Positions 30,216-41,464 are shown, numbered from the stretch's first letter. The stretch: DNA of 64,000 nt from Rhododendron vialii (GCF_030253575.1 NC_080564.1:5376501-5440500), one strand, 5' to 3'. Made by a program: numbers and translations. Notes: generated by a model not told the origin, from the letters alone.

Positions 30216-31401
30216 AACCAAAAAACAAAAGAGAGACAGCATCCACGAAGAAGGTAGGCCTAACCACAAAAATCCATTACCTAACTGGAGGGCCAGTTGT
30301 AAAGAGACACGTGTAGAAATTGAATGCACTTCTATTTTGGGCAAATTCCCCACCCGCTTTCCATATATGAAGTCCGACGTGAGCCTAACTCTTTTGAGTT
30401 CCCAAAAGGAAGTCTTCACATGCCTTGTTCATTAGTTGTTTCCCTAACAAACATAAATATTTATTTTGGAAATTGATTTTAGCACTTCAAAAATTGATGG
30501 AGAGGCTCCAAAACGACATTTTGTGTATCAATACAGTTTAGTTTTGGAGCCCCTCCATCAATTTTTAGAGTGTCAAAATCAAAATCCATTTATATTTTGA
30601 ATTAAAAATAATGTATTGTGAGAGAATGATCTGTCTCATAAAATAAAACAAAAAATTAATTAAAAAACAAGAACTTTAACAAAACGGGGCCTTAGCTACA
30701 TATATATCTCTCTTGGACATCTTCTTGTTGAACATGTCACGATCGATCATGACTTCAAGCACCTAACGGAAACATCAAGAACCACAATGTCGATGACAAA
30801 AACAGAAAAAGAAAAAAGAACCACAACTATAGAAGGAAAATAAAAGTTTTCACACCCTTCAAATTAAGTGCATTTTCTGTCATTGGATGGATCAGGTAGA
30901 AATATGTATAGGCAATGGCTGAAAAATGCATTGTGAAGAGGCCAAAAGTTAACGGTATATATAGATAGAATGCATGTGAGTTAATCATGGTACCATTATC
31001 ATTGTAAATGCACTTTGAAATTTCACACAACTCATTATACAAATCATACTAAAACACCAACAGTGAAATACATTCATAAAAAAGTAAAGCGGGAGAGATT
31101 AAAAAAAATTTCGACTCTCCTGATTAACATAGATAAGTTGTTTATCCTCTACTTTGCGCGGGAAGGTTGATTTGGTCATGACTTAAACACGAAAATAAAT
31201 TTGGGTCTCTATATGAGTTGGCAGTGAATAATTTAACGTAAAAATTATAGAGAGATAAGATTAAAAAATCGTTCTCCCTTATTATTATGTAGAAGTGTGT
31301 GTGTCATGCATTTAGTCATTTGGTATATGCATCATTCGTTCCATTGGGGAAAGACTGCAAAGTGGAAGATCTGTTGGCTTTTATTATTACCTCAAGTCTT
31401 A
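30216..31401. other. Intergenic, no gene seen
   Basis: A short inverted repeat at about 30480-30595 (AAAATTGATGGAGAGGCTCC and GGAGCCCCTCCATCAATTTT) suggests a small MITE. No coding region recognised. Confidence 0.5.
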
Positions 31402-31637
31402 GGAGAAATTTTTCGGTACCTAGCGGGTACTACGTGACAGTATCTGTCGGCGATCTCCGCCTTCCTAACCTGTTTTGACGGCCCAGATTTATAATTTATT
31501 TCCCCTCTCTGCCCTCACCCGACCACTCTCTTTTCTCTTTTTCTCCCTCAAAAATCCGAGCTGTCCAAATTATGTTTGGACGACTGAAATCACCGACGAA
31601 TACCACGTGTGTGGTACTAGCACCCAAAAACTTGTCC
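31402..31637. mobile_element. MITE of the GGAGAA..GGTACC family (copy 2)
   Basis: Ends GGAGAAATTTTTCGGTACC and GGTACTAGCACCCAAAAAC..TTGTCC. The flanks AAGTCTTA and AAGTCTTG give a 7-8 bp duplication, pointing to a hAT-like mechanism. Confidence 0.75.
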
Positions 31638-32154
31638 AAGTCTTGATACGAGAAAAGGACTCTTGAATTTGGGCCTTTAGTTTTGTTTTTCAGTCACGTG
31701 TTTTAAATGCAAAATTCGGTTGACAAACAAACATGACATGTTAAAAACGCGCAAAAATCACGTGATGGGTCGGCAAGGATACATTCTCAATTGATATGAT
31801 GGACTGTTACTATGATACCATCAAGGTAGGAAAAAATACTAGTATATGTTAAAATGTGCAAAGAAATATATGCAACTATTAAAAAGTACAAAAATCGGGG
31901 GTCCCTCGGGATTAAATAAAATATGTATAAATTGGTACGGACACTTGAATTCTTAAAAAACAAAAGTGTAACAATTGTGCTGCTGCGTGAATTTTTTAAT
32001 TGCGATCGATACTTAATTATCTTTTCGACAAACCAACTAAGAGAAGAATTCTTTTTATTGTGAAGTTACATAAAAGTCTATCTCGTGTTACATGCCGTGA
32101 GCCTTCGTCATATATTATTGACATTTGTTGTACTTTCCTTATAATACGGTGCAC
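31638..32154. other. Intergenic, no gene seen
   Basis: AT-rich, no element or gene can be supported. Confidence 0.5.
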
Positions 32155-33170
32155 ATAGGGCTGCTAAATGAAAAAAACGATTCGAATTTGAGCTCGTGTT
32201 CGTTCGTTTAAAGCTTGTTTATGATTGGTTCGTTAATGTAACAAACCAAACGTGAACATTTTTTTAATTGGAACTCGTTAAGATTTCAAATCAAGCTTGA
32301 ACAAGCTGAAACTCAGGAAAAGGTATCTAATTCAGTCTTGGCACAAGATTGTCTGGGGTGGTAATACTGTCCCTCGATGGTCTTTTATTATTTGGTTGGA
32401 TGTCCTTCAAAGACTTAGCACCAAAGATCAGTTGAAAAGCTGGGGTATGCAGTTGGATGGCATCTGCCCTCTTTGTATGTCTGCTGATGAAACTTACTAA
32501 CACTTATTCTTTGAATGTTCTTTTTCCACTGTTGTGTGGCAGCATATGGCTACCAAAAATATGATTCTGGATATGCCTGGTAGCTTGGTGGAGGTTCTTA
32601 ACTGGTACTGTGGGCAGGTCAATGGTAAAAGTTTGAAATCTTTTAGTCTTCAATGTTCCCTAGCAGCAACTGTCTATGGTCTATGGAGAGAGAAATTGTC
32701 GAATTTTCCAAGGGAAAGTGATGGGGCATGATCAAGTGATGAGAAGCATTGTAGCTGATGTTCGGGACTTCCTTAGCTCAAGGAGAAAGATGAAACAGTC
32801 TCTGGAGAATCAATCTTTGTGCAGGAATTGGGGCTTATCTAGTTGGATTTTTTTACATGTTTAGTTTTTTTGGTTATTGTTTGTTAGTTTTGATGGCTAG
32901 TTTGGAGTTGTTTTCTGCTGGTTATTGTAAGGGACTATATCCCTAGATTTTATTGTTATTTGAGCTTAATAAGATCTGCACTTATCAAAAAAAAAATATA
33001 TATATACTCAACTTGTTTTTTTTATTTATAAAAAAAATCAAGTTACTCAAGATTGGCTCGTCTCATAAATAATTAAGGTAAGCACGAACATATTTTTGAA
33101 ACTCATTAAATTTTCAAATCAAAATTGATCAACTACCTGCTCGGCTGTTTGGCTCGTTCATCCAGCAGTC
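32155..33170. mobile_element. Probable MITE split by a LINE insertion
   Basis: The left part begins with GGGCTGCTAAATGAA and the right part ends with TTCATCCAGCAGTCA, which are related inverted ends. Both parts carry the GCTCGTTCG / TTTCAAATCAA text of one repeat family (32190-32296 and 33030-33150). The LINE fragment lies between them. Confidence 0.45.
32297..32998 (+). pseudogene. Broken LINE 3' end with RT zinc-binding (zf-RVT) domain
   Basis: The frame from about 32297 encodes the zf-RVT region found after reverse transcriptase in plant L1-type LINEs: PRWSFIIWLDVLQRLSTKDQ, then CPLC, then HLFFEC and a conserved Trp. A stop codon (32498-32500) interrupts it just before HLFFEC, and after about 32680 the homology moves to another frame (ERNCRIFQGK), so there is at least one nonsense change and one frameshift. 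A 3' UTR and poly(A) at about 32988-32998 follow. Endonuclease and RT are absent: a 5'-truncated, dead copy. Confidence 0.85.
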
Positions 33171-33344
33171 ATCACCTGTAGGTGCACAAATAGAGCTATA
33201 AAATTAGAATTCAGTTCTATATCATGGCCAAAAGCACTATCTTTTTCAGAGCCAACACAAAAAAAGTAGCTAGTTTTGTTTTCTATCATCTCCTTTATTA
33301 TTTATCTTTGCTTTCCTATTTTCTTTCTTTGTGCTTTTAATTAA

Positions 33345-34262
33345 GGGCAAATTTTTGTAGTCGTCCATCTAGTTTTACGGTTGTCTCAATTTCGTCCCTC
33401 CAGTTTCAATTGCAATCAAATAAACCCTGTAGTTTGTTTTATGTTCCAAATTGGTCACACCGTGAATGAAACTAAAGGCAAAATTTGTTTTAGTTTCAGG
33501 GCTCTCTTAGGGTGCCATCGAAAGGCCTTCGAGCTAAAAAGCCATTATGACAATTTAAGATAAAATGATCAGAAAAATAAGATCTTGGCACAAGTTCAAA
33601 TAGATTGAAAATTGAAACACTTAATTTTTTAATATATAAATGGTGTAAAAAAATAAGTGTAATTTAGTAACTTTGCCCTAATGGAGACAAAAGAGAGGAA
33701 CCGCCTCCGAAGAAAATTGGATCGCGGAAATCATCCTCCTTCCATAAAAACTGGCAAGCGCTTGCCTTTTAACTTAAAATCATCCTCCTTCCAAAACTCA
33801 TAATGGATCTTTACATCGTTTATATATTAAAAAATATAGTTAAAAAATTAAGTATTCCAATTTTCAATCCACTTGAATTGATGCGAATATCTTATTTTTC
33901 TGATCATTTTATCTTAAATGGTCGTAATGGATTTTTACACCGTTTATATATTAAAAAATATAGTTAAAAAATTATGTGTTCCAATTTTTAATCTGTTTGA
34001 ACTGGTGTCAAGATCTTATTTTTCTTATCATTTTATCTTAAATAGTCATAATGAATTTTTGGCTCTAAGGTCTTTCAATAGGTTCATTAAGAGAGCCCTG
34101 AAACTAAAACCAATTTTTCCGTTAATTTCATTCACGGTGTGAACGATTTTACTAATTTGCAACATAAAAACAAAGTACACGGTTTATTTGGTTGCAATTG
34201 AAACTGGAGGGGCAAAATTAAAACAACCATAAAACTATAGAGATGACTATGAAAAGTTGCCC
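33345..34262. mobile_element. Mutator-type foldback MITE, 918 bp
   Basis: The ends GGGCAAATTTTTGTAGTC and GACTATGAAAAGTTGCCC are inverted, and arms of several hundred bp remain recognisable (for example CAGTTTCAATTGCAATCAAA at the left and its complement near 34190). Flanks TTTAATTAA (33336-33344) and TTTAATCAA (34263-34271) are a 9-bp duplication with one mismatch, typical of Mutator elements. The right arm is itself partly duplicated (33800-33970 and 33930-34050). Confidence 0.8.
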
Positions 34263-34271
34263 TTTAATCAA

Positions 34272-35403
34272 TTCTTTCCTAGTTTCCTTCACGTACATCA
34301 TTTTCTTATGGAATATTCGCACAAAGTTTCGATGAAAGTTCAAAAAAAAAAAAAAAAGAGTTCTGTTTAAATGCATAGTGCTTGAACCGGATAAAAAAAC
34401 CGGTGGCTCCTGGCTGGCAGAACCGGCCCGCTAACTAAATTAATGGGCTTCAAGTTTTTTTTTTTTTGGATTGGTAAAGGCTTTAAGTTAGAAAAACAGG
34501 CCCAATATATCCAGGCCAGCCCAACGAAGATGACTTTTTAGTTTTTTTTACCACTTGACGAGAGGGGGAAAACAAAAGAAACAAGAGAAATGTGGTCAGT
34601 AGACATCAATATTGTAACGTGGAATCTACTGATTAAATTCTACATAATTTGATTTTGTATAGAGTGTCTAGGTTAGTTTATGCGCACTTTTTCTAACTTC
34701 GGAATCCAAAATTTATCAACAGAATGAGTCTCGAGTGGTGCCGAAAATTTTGCTACAAGAATCTGAACTTGGCTATATACACCTAATTATTTAGAACTGA
34801 TCCTAAACTTTGTCCTCCAATCCCGGGAGAGATCCCACATTACCATTCCATTTTTCCTCTCTAATGTAGTCGCGCCGCAACTAATTATTTTCCGTCTTCG
34901 CGCATTTTTTTTCTCTTGTAAATAAATTGGACCGGACACGTTGTCCAAACCAAAAAAACAAATCCTCCATATTATCCTTGCACTTTCTTTCTTTATTTAT
35001 TATTTTCTCGTCCGTCCTTATTTTCATAATTTCCAAAGAGAAGACAAAGGAGATGGCTTCTCAACAGAGTCCCACTTTGAATATTGCACTGTGTAGTTGA
35101 ACTTTTGTGGGCCGCTATGAAATATTCACATGAATATTAATCGTTCACTAGATATAACTTGTCAAGAAAATACTTTTCGTTGCCGTAAAATCATGTTAAT
35201 TGGATAACGAGCATAGATAAAAACCTGTCAAGAAAATACTTTTAGTTAACGTAAAATCATGTTAATCGGATGGCAAGACCGGACCGACTGGTGGGAGGCC
35301 ATCTCCACGGACAAACACCCAACCCGCATTTCATCCGCCAAAAGCTGTATACCCTTACGACCTTATCCTCTCCTTCTTGGTCTCTCTCTCTCGCTCTCCA
35401 AAA
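34272..35403. other. Upstream region of the L12 gene
   Basis: Includes a poly(A) stretch near 34340-34356 and a tandem duplication at 35161-35275 (GTCAAGAAAATACTTTT repeated with a 66-bp period). The 5' leader just before the ATG is CT-rich. No other gene seen. Confidence 0.5.
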
Positions 35404-35950
35404 ATGGCGTCAACTCTCTCAAACCTCACCCTCTGTTCAACCAGTTACCATACACCTCCCTCCGCTTACCATTCTCGCCCCAGACAAACCCTACAATTCC
35501 CCACCCGAACCCCCATTCCCTCCCGCCGAGCCGCCACCCTCCTCCTCCCGTTCTCCGCCGTTGAAGCCCCGGAAAAAATCCTCACCCTAGGCGACGAAAT
35601 CTCCAACCTAACCCTCGCCGACGCCCAGAAGCTCGTCGAGTAAGGACAAGCTCGGAGTCTCCGCCGCCGCATTCGCCCCCGCCGCCGTCGCCGCCGCGCC
35701 GGCGGCGGAAGCCGCGGCGGAGGTGGTGGAGGAGAAGACGGAGTTCGACGTTGTGATCGAGGAAGTGCCGAGCAACGCGAGGATCGCGACGATTAAGGCG
35801 GTTAGGACGCTGACGAACCTGGCGTTGAAGGAGGCCAAGGACTTGATTGAAGGTTTGCCAAAGAAGTTCAAGGAGGGGGTGTCGAAGGACGAGGCCGAGG
35901 AGGTGAAGAAGCAGATCGAAGCTGCCGGAGCCAAGGTCGCCGTTGCTTAG
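35404..35950 (+). pseudogene. Chloroplast 50S ribosomal protein L12 (bL12c), frameshifted
   Basis: bL12 forms the mobile stalk of the plastid ribosome that recruits translation factors. The gene is intronless, as is usual for plant RPL12. The first frame (35404-35643) gives a Ser/Thr/Pro-rich plastid transit peptide and the start of the mature N-terminal domain ([15 protein letters not shown]) and then meets TAA. The second frame (from about 35645 to TAG at 35948-35950) continues with [15 protein letters not shown], the Ala-rich hinge and the complete C-terminal domain ([36 protein letters not shown]). Homology runs on across the break; relatives have about two more residues (a Tyr-Leu-Gln stretch) there, so the change fits a loss of 5 bp. 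Everything else is well conserved, so this is either a very young pseudogene or a sequencing/assembly error in a live gene. Confidence 0.9.
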
Positions 35951-36080
35951 AGAGCAGTTGAGTTTGATTCGGTTGAGGTGAATTTTTCGTTAGTTGAGTG
36001 AGTGTATCTTTTGGGGGAGGTTATTGGAGTACTCTTTGTTTGTTGTTGTTGTTTGGGTATAGTTGTCCTAACTTTGAAGA

Positions 36081-37875
36081 TGTTTACACCTATTTTTGGT
36101 CAAAATTCAAAAAATCAATTTATTGGTTAAAAGAAGGCCTTAAATGATGGTTTCAGGCCTTGAGAAGCCTTATAAATCGGTCACCTGCAGAATTGGGCCT
36201 TTGAAAGAATTTAAAGTGGCCACAATTAAGCCAAATTAAGTTTGGAAAGGCAGGAGAGAGTTTGAAAATTGATTAGGCCACATTAATATTTGGAGCATGG
36301 CCTAATTAGTCAAGGCCCAAATTGATTTTTAGATCTAGGCCCATTTTCAAGCCTCGGCCCAACTAATCAAAGTCCGGACTAGTTTTTCAGGCCTATCAGC
36401 CCAATAAGGCCAAGATTCGTTTTTCAGGTTTAGGCCCAGTTTTTCGGATTTATTTAGGCCTAAAACTGACCAAGTCAAGAAGGCCATAAACTGCTTAGTC
36501 ATGCTTGGTAAGCAAGCTGCTCACAAGCAGCTCAAATGCCTAGAAGCTTCTCCCTAGCAAGCTGCTCCAACAGCTCAACCAGGCCTGCGTTTTTGGCCTT
36601 GGTGGGCCCCAATATCCCTTTTTTACAAGCATCCATGCAGGCAAGCAACCCAACCAGACCAAGGACACGTGGCAGCCATGCATGGAGACATCCCAAGCAG
36701 CTCATAAGCAGCTCAAAGGCCTAGAATGTTCTTGCTGGGCAGACCTGGGTAAGTTGCTTACAAGCAGCTCAAAGTCTGAGTGGACCCCATCCTTCAGCAT
36801 AAAGCAAGACCAAGGACAGGTGGAGTACATGCAGCCCCTTGGAGCTGTTGGTAACTGATTCATGCAGACCTAAGCAAGCTGCTCACAAGTAGCTCACCCA
36901 GATTTGGCTGAGCCTTTGTTTCTCGATTCTTCTTCCATAAGGGGTCAAGATTAGAGGATTTAAGGGCCCACAAGGGATGCAAGGACCAATAAAATGGTGG
37001 GAAGGCCTGAAGAAGCCTTGGTCTTCAGCATTGGTGAGCCCAAAAGACGTCCAGTCAAGCAGTAGCTGCTCACAAGCAGCTCAAAGGCCTGGATGCTGAA
37101 GTTTCTTTTACTTTTTTACAAAGTTTTATGCAGAAAAGAAGGGTTTTTCAGGCCTTTACCATTTCCTTGGAGTAAAGGGCACGTTTTTATCAAAGAATAG
37201 CCTCTCATTGGAGCATTTTGAAGCAGCTCAAAAGGGACACTTGGCAGCCATGCATGAAGGCCTGTGGAAGCAGCTTGAACAGCTCAAGACCTGGAACATC
37301 TGCCTATAAATACCAGAGTTGAAGGCCTTGACAAAGGTCCACGACCATCAAAGCCCATGGCTTATCCAAATTACATTTCAATTATCTTTTAACTATTTTT
37401 ATCTTTCAGTCCCCAACCGTCAAGCCCCCGGCTTATGCAAATTTATGTTTTAATTATCTTCTATCTTTCGGTCCCCGACCATCAAGCCCACGGCTTATGC
37501 ATATTTATTTTTCAATTATCTTTAGTTTCCCGTTCAATCTAGCCAAGCCTAGATTTTATTTCATTTCCTTGTAATCAGACTTTATTAAACCGTTAATGAA
37601 GTCCTTTTATTTCTGTTTTAGGCCTTACTCTACCTTTCTTTCCATTTTTCACACGATTAAGAAATTTTAAGTCCTTAGCCCGCAAAGGCAAACCACGAAC
37701 CTCCTCACGGTCTCCACCCTTAGGCCGTGTACTTTCGTCCAGTTAGAAGTCAGATTAAGGCTTCCAGGCCTTGATACGAATTTGGGCAGCAATCCTGCCC
37801 TGGCACGCCCGCATTAGGCCTAGAACTGCACTACTCGCTGTTCTTAGGCCAATTTTTACATTTTCGGAAGAAACA
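36081..37875 (+). mobile_element. Probable solo LTR (1.8 kb) with internal short repeats
   Basis: Begins TGTTTACACC and ends GGAAGAAACA (TG..CA ends), flanked by GAAGA and GAAGG (near-exact 5-bp duplication). No ORF. A promoter-like CTATAAATACCAGAG lies at about 37315. The text CAAGCAGCTCAAAGGCCT and variants recur about seven times between 36510 and 37280, and CATCAAGCCCACGGCTTATG three times near 37350-37500. The paralogous junction at 41640-41660 lacks it. LTR class is unknown. Confidence 0.65.
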
Positions 37876-37880
37876 GAAGG

Positions 37881-38220
37881 GTAATGAGAATTGAAACCCT
37901 AACCAATTTTCTTTTGAATGTCAATCCTGATCAATTATGAGCAATGCAATATGGTGTTGCATTGAGAGAATGTGTTATGTATCGCCAGCATTGTATTGGT
38001 AAAACGTGTTCCGCTACATGACAAATGAGACACATTTTATCATTCATTGGTGACACGTCTGATGTTACCCCAGGATGTAGTAACGGAATATGATCACGAA
38101 AAGTATTAGTTCTCACTTATCAGTTATAGCTTGCAGTTGGATTTGATTCGATTGGGGTGAATTTATAGTTAGTTGAGCGTGTTTATTGTGGGGGAGATTA
38201 GAGCATAGTTTGTTGCCTTG
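37881..38220 (+). repeat. Duplicated L12 downstream flank (copy 1)
   Basis: GTAATGAGAATTGAAACCC starts a unit repeated at 43958, 46712 and 55164. It ends with TTGGATTTGATTCGATTGGGGTG.., a decayed copy of the L12 3' UTR (35951-36030). No coding capacity. Confidence 0.7.
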
Positions 38221-38801
38221 GCGGTTTACGACTACCTGTGGAAATTAGCCCTCAGACCCGGGGGTGCTAGAGTCATTTGGTTTGTATCGGTCAATTTCTA
38301 TAAAGAAGCCGCGTCAATGGTAGAACTACCGTGGTAGCTGTTCATCGATATCTTGCATGCAGTTTTCTGACATCTAAGATCTAACCGCCGAATCATTTTA
38401 TAGCTAGATGTATCCTTCACTTGATTTGGTTGTGTTATTCATCTTCAAGTGTGCAATTTTGTCTTTTTTTAGTTGTACTAGATGTACACGGTAGATTGTA
38501 ATATGATTTTATCAATGAAGTTCTTAGTCTTTAATAAATAAAAAAAGACTCTGAGTCTTCGTCCACTTCTAGCATCTCGACCCACAAGATGGGCTTTTAC
38601 AAGTCACGTCCCCCAGCCTTTGGGTTCCCCGGCCGTGAAATACAAGGAAGCCGTGTGGACCTTGGCATGATCTAAAGTCATTGCCTCATGCTGTCATATA
38701 TACCATAGACCATAGTTGAAGGCTTGAAGCAAGCAAGCAAAGTACATATATATATATATATATATATATGCTCCCTGTTCTTTATCTTTGGGTGGGAAGA
38801 T

Positions 38802-40685
38802 ATGTTTGATCGTAAGGTGTGTGTTGCTTTGTTTGTCGTTCTCTTAATTTCACTTCCAACCCCAATGGCTGCCCGGGTTTCTCCAAGCAGTAAGCGTCGT
38901 CAACTCTCTATATATCTTTGAAAAATTCTCTAATACACGTTCTTATTTGGATGTGCATATTATGAATCTTTATGCAAATGTTATGGATTTTCATACAAAA
39001 TGGGAGTAGGAGTATTTACTTGTATTCGAACATATTACAAATTCAAAGTAATAGAAAGGATGCATACAACTTGCACATCTAAACAGGAATTAATGCATAT
39101 TGTGGCCTTTGTTCCTTTTCTATGCATGATATGTTTCTTTGTAATTAGATTTTCTTAAAACACTACCGTATGAAAATATTTTCCACCAAGTAGAACTCTT
39201 TGAGCTACTGTTCGATAAAAGTTTTAAACCTTGAGGAAGAAGGAAAAAAGATTTAGAGGGAAGAAAATAGATAAAGGGAAAATTAGCCATGGATTCATTC
39301 TCTTCAATCTTAGAACTTCTTAAGACCTTCCAAGAAATGGATTCTTTACAAATGGTTAAGAAGGTCTACACAGAAAAATTGTAATCTGTATTTCGTTTTC
39401 CTTGACGAAAGTTAGAATAGTTAGATTAGCTCCTTAACCTCCTTACACCTAGTACCTAAGTGCACACCTTCGTGCCGTCAGGCCAAAGGCCTTTTAGCGT
39501 ATCTGTGTGTATTTTTTTTTCTTTCTTACTTCTTACCTTTCCTTCTCCCCTCAGGGCCTCAGCTCTTCCCAGTAAAATGCATCGTGTTTGGATTCTCAAG
39601 GAAAGATCCAAGTCTATCAAATTCATAGCTTTCTTTTTTGTTCTTCATTGTCGTAGGCCGGTTTCCGCCGCCGGTCCCTACATCTGGGAGGGGCCGGCTC
39701 GGCTTAACGGCGAGGCTGGTTTTCCGGTGGTTTGTGCGGCGGTGGAGTCTATAGCGTTTAGGGTTTTGGGTGTTGGTATGGGTGGGCCGGTCCTTGGTTG
39801 GACCGGGTATGGGTGTTATGGGCTTTATCTGTTTTATTTGGGTTTGAGTTATGTTAATTATTGTTGGACCCTTGTAGACCTTTGGGTGTTTTGGACTTTG
39901 CCCTCAAAGGTGTATTTTTCAATTTTTTGTTGGATCCCCTTTCCCTTTCCCCATTTTTTAATAAAATTTCATCTTTCGCCGATAAAAATAAAAAAAAAAG
40001 TGTGGTAGTATTTTTATTTCCTCCCTTGGGGGTGGGGTACTTGTAATGCGCTAATGCACTACAGGGTTCTAGCGCGATTCGATCTTGGTCAGATATGATT
40101 AAATGATCGGATACAATAAATCTTTTTGTCAGACAACATTGTGGTGGGAGAGGTCCCTGCATCAAATAATCTCTCTATATTCTGATGGTCATAGCTCATA
40201 AAAGTGCAAGAGTTTGAACTGCAGGAAACAGACAAGAAACGATAAAATTCCCGTCAGTGGCTCCGGCGGCCGGCAATGGCGCCAAATGACGCCTCATCTC
40301 TGTTGTCGGCAGCTGCGAAATTGACATTGGGATCCCGTGAGCAGGCTGTCTCATAAATTGGGGGAAAATTAACATGAACTATCCATAAATATTAGGGACC
40401 AATATTAGTTTTTGGCAATATAATGCAGAGACGTGAAATAAAATTTTTTTTTATTTGTTTGAATGATATGATTGTTTTCCCAGAAGTCCTTCATGAACTG
40501 CACGTTAGTGTATACAGTGTATTACTAGCAATGAAATCAAAGTACTTATCGATCCTTTTGAATTTGCAGAAGAGCAAGAAGGCAGCAATACTCAAGGCCT
40601 TAAGTTTGTAGTGCGCATCGATGTACACTCAAGGCAACCAGGCCATGCAGCCTCTCAATCTGCACCACCGGGTGTAGGAGAATAG
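38802..40685 (+). CDS. Small secreted peptide precursor, tandem copy A (67 aa)
   Basis: I do not recognise this family. Two exons: 38802-38889 and 40570-40685 (donor GTAAGC, acceptor TTTGCAG, intron phase 1). Residues 1-24 are a clear signal peptide (KVCVALFVVLLISLPTPMAA), so the product should enter the secretory pathway. The core GLKFVVRIDV (39-48) is shared with copies B and C; the tail SRQPGHAASQSAPPGVGE is its own. Copy A lacks the two Cys found in B and C (Ser29 and Gln38 instead). A TATA-like CATATATACC lies about 110 bp upstream. The C-terminal PPGVGE loosely recalls CEP peptides, without the diagnostic His. The start codon is supported by identity with B and C. Open frame plus conserved splice sites favour a real gene; expression is unproven. 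Confidence 0.65.
39290..39625. other. Inverted segment within the copy A intron
   Basis: This stretch is the reverse complement of the corresponding intron parts in C (about 57565-57890) and B (about 49120-49175 plus 50070-50680). For example CCAAGAAATGGATTCTTTAC here matches GTAAAGAATCCATTTCTTGG at about 57818. Flanking intron sequence is in the normal direction. Confidence 0.8.
39657..39998 (+). mobile_element. 5'-truncated LINE-like insertion in the copy A intron
   Basis: About 340 bp, GC-richer than its surroundings, ending TTTAATAAAATTTCATCTTT plus an A-rich tail (AATAAAAAAAAAA). Copy C lacks it at the same place (57930-57965). No clear target duplication. The ORF at 39460-40008 runs across intron and insert and is not a gene. 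Confidence 0.65.
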
Positions 40686-41329
40686 CAAATGTTGTATTAG
40701 TCAGAATCGAGTTGAATCATAAGTTTTGCAAGCATATATGGCTTTAAAGTGTTGACATTTCTGTGTGTTTTGTGCACTTATAATCATCAATTTCCATTGC
40801 TTGTAGTGGTTATTTATGGTAATCGACTTTGAACAGGCATTGCCCACTATATCCAATTAAACTAGGCTCTTTGCTTGATATCCCAAAGACCAGACATAGC
40901 CCTGCCCCTAGAGCTTCTCTGGCATTTTTGAGCAAATTAGTACTGTTTGGTACAATGGGAAAAGTTTTATTCACCAATTAGCAGAACTGAACTCGGGGTT
41001 TCGTTACGATTTGATGAAAGGAAAATGCTTACATTTGCCACTTAAAGTCAGGGCAATGCGTCATATGAACTGGCTCCGTAAAAGTTGATATCACCTGAAA
41101 GATTTCGAATCTGTGACCTAAAAAAACCCGAACCCCTAAGTTCCAATATGTGACCACCATGCCAATTCCTTGGAGTTCCATCTAAAGATATCTGGATACC
41201 AATAAAATCAAATGTGACCATTGCACCTGAGAGCTAATTTCCTTAATAGTCTGCCAAGCAGGCTCGCATTATAAGCCCCTTTAGTAAGAGAGCCAAATAA
41301 TCTCATGATCTTCTCTATTAATTTGGTAT
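40686..41329. other. 3' flank of peptide gene A, shared by all blocks
   Basis: Conserved with 51348-51970 and 58969-60815 (for example GTTTGGTACAATGGGAAAAG). A more diverged copy of the same flank lies at 47214-47640 and 55677-56075. No coding region recognised. Confidence 0.6.
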
Positions 41330-41464
41330 TAACTGAGCTGGCGAGTGGATGGAAGAATTGCCCTATCCATAGTTCCATAGCCAGGGGATTCAGTTTCACT
41401 AACATCAGTAGAGGTTACGTTTGATCGAGCAGAAGCAGAGGCCTTCCTTTTTACCCAATTCCAG
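41330..41464 (-). pseudogene. Unidentified terminal-exon remnant (block A)
   Basis: On the minus strand, after an acceptor-like CTATACCAG, an open frame runs to TAA at 41332-41330 and reads with protein-like composition (KRKASASARSNVTSTDVSE, then ESPGYGTMD). The same segment in block B (51976-52102) has an early stop. I do not recognise the parent gene. Probably the last exon of a gene captured in the duplicated block and now dead. Confidence 0.35.

Noticed and set aside
35608..35934. 108-codon minus-strand ORF over the L12 gene
   Set aside because: Antisense shadow of a GC-rich coding region; Ala/Ser-rich with no family resemblance.
39460..40008. 182-codon ORF, the longest in the window
   Set aside because: It starts in an inverted intron segment, crosses into a LINE-like insertion and has no counterpart in blocks B or C.
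41208..41405. Minus-strand 65-codon ORF repeated at 51840-52043
   Set aside because: It is kept in A and B because the DNA is duplicated. It overlaps the better exon-like frame in another reading frame and has no protein-like features of its own.
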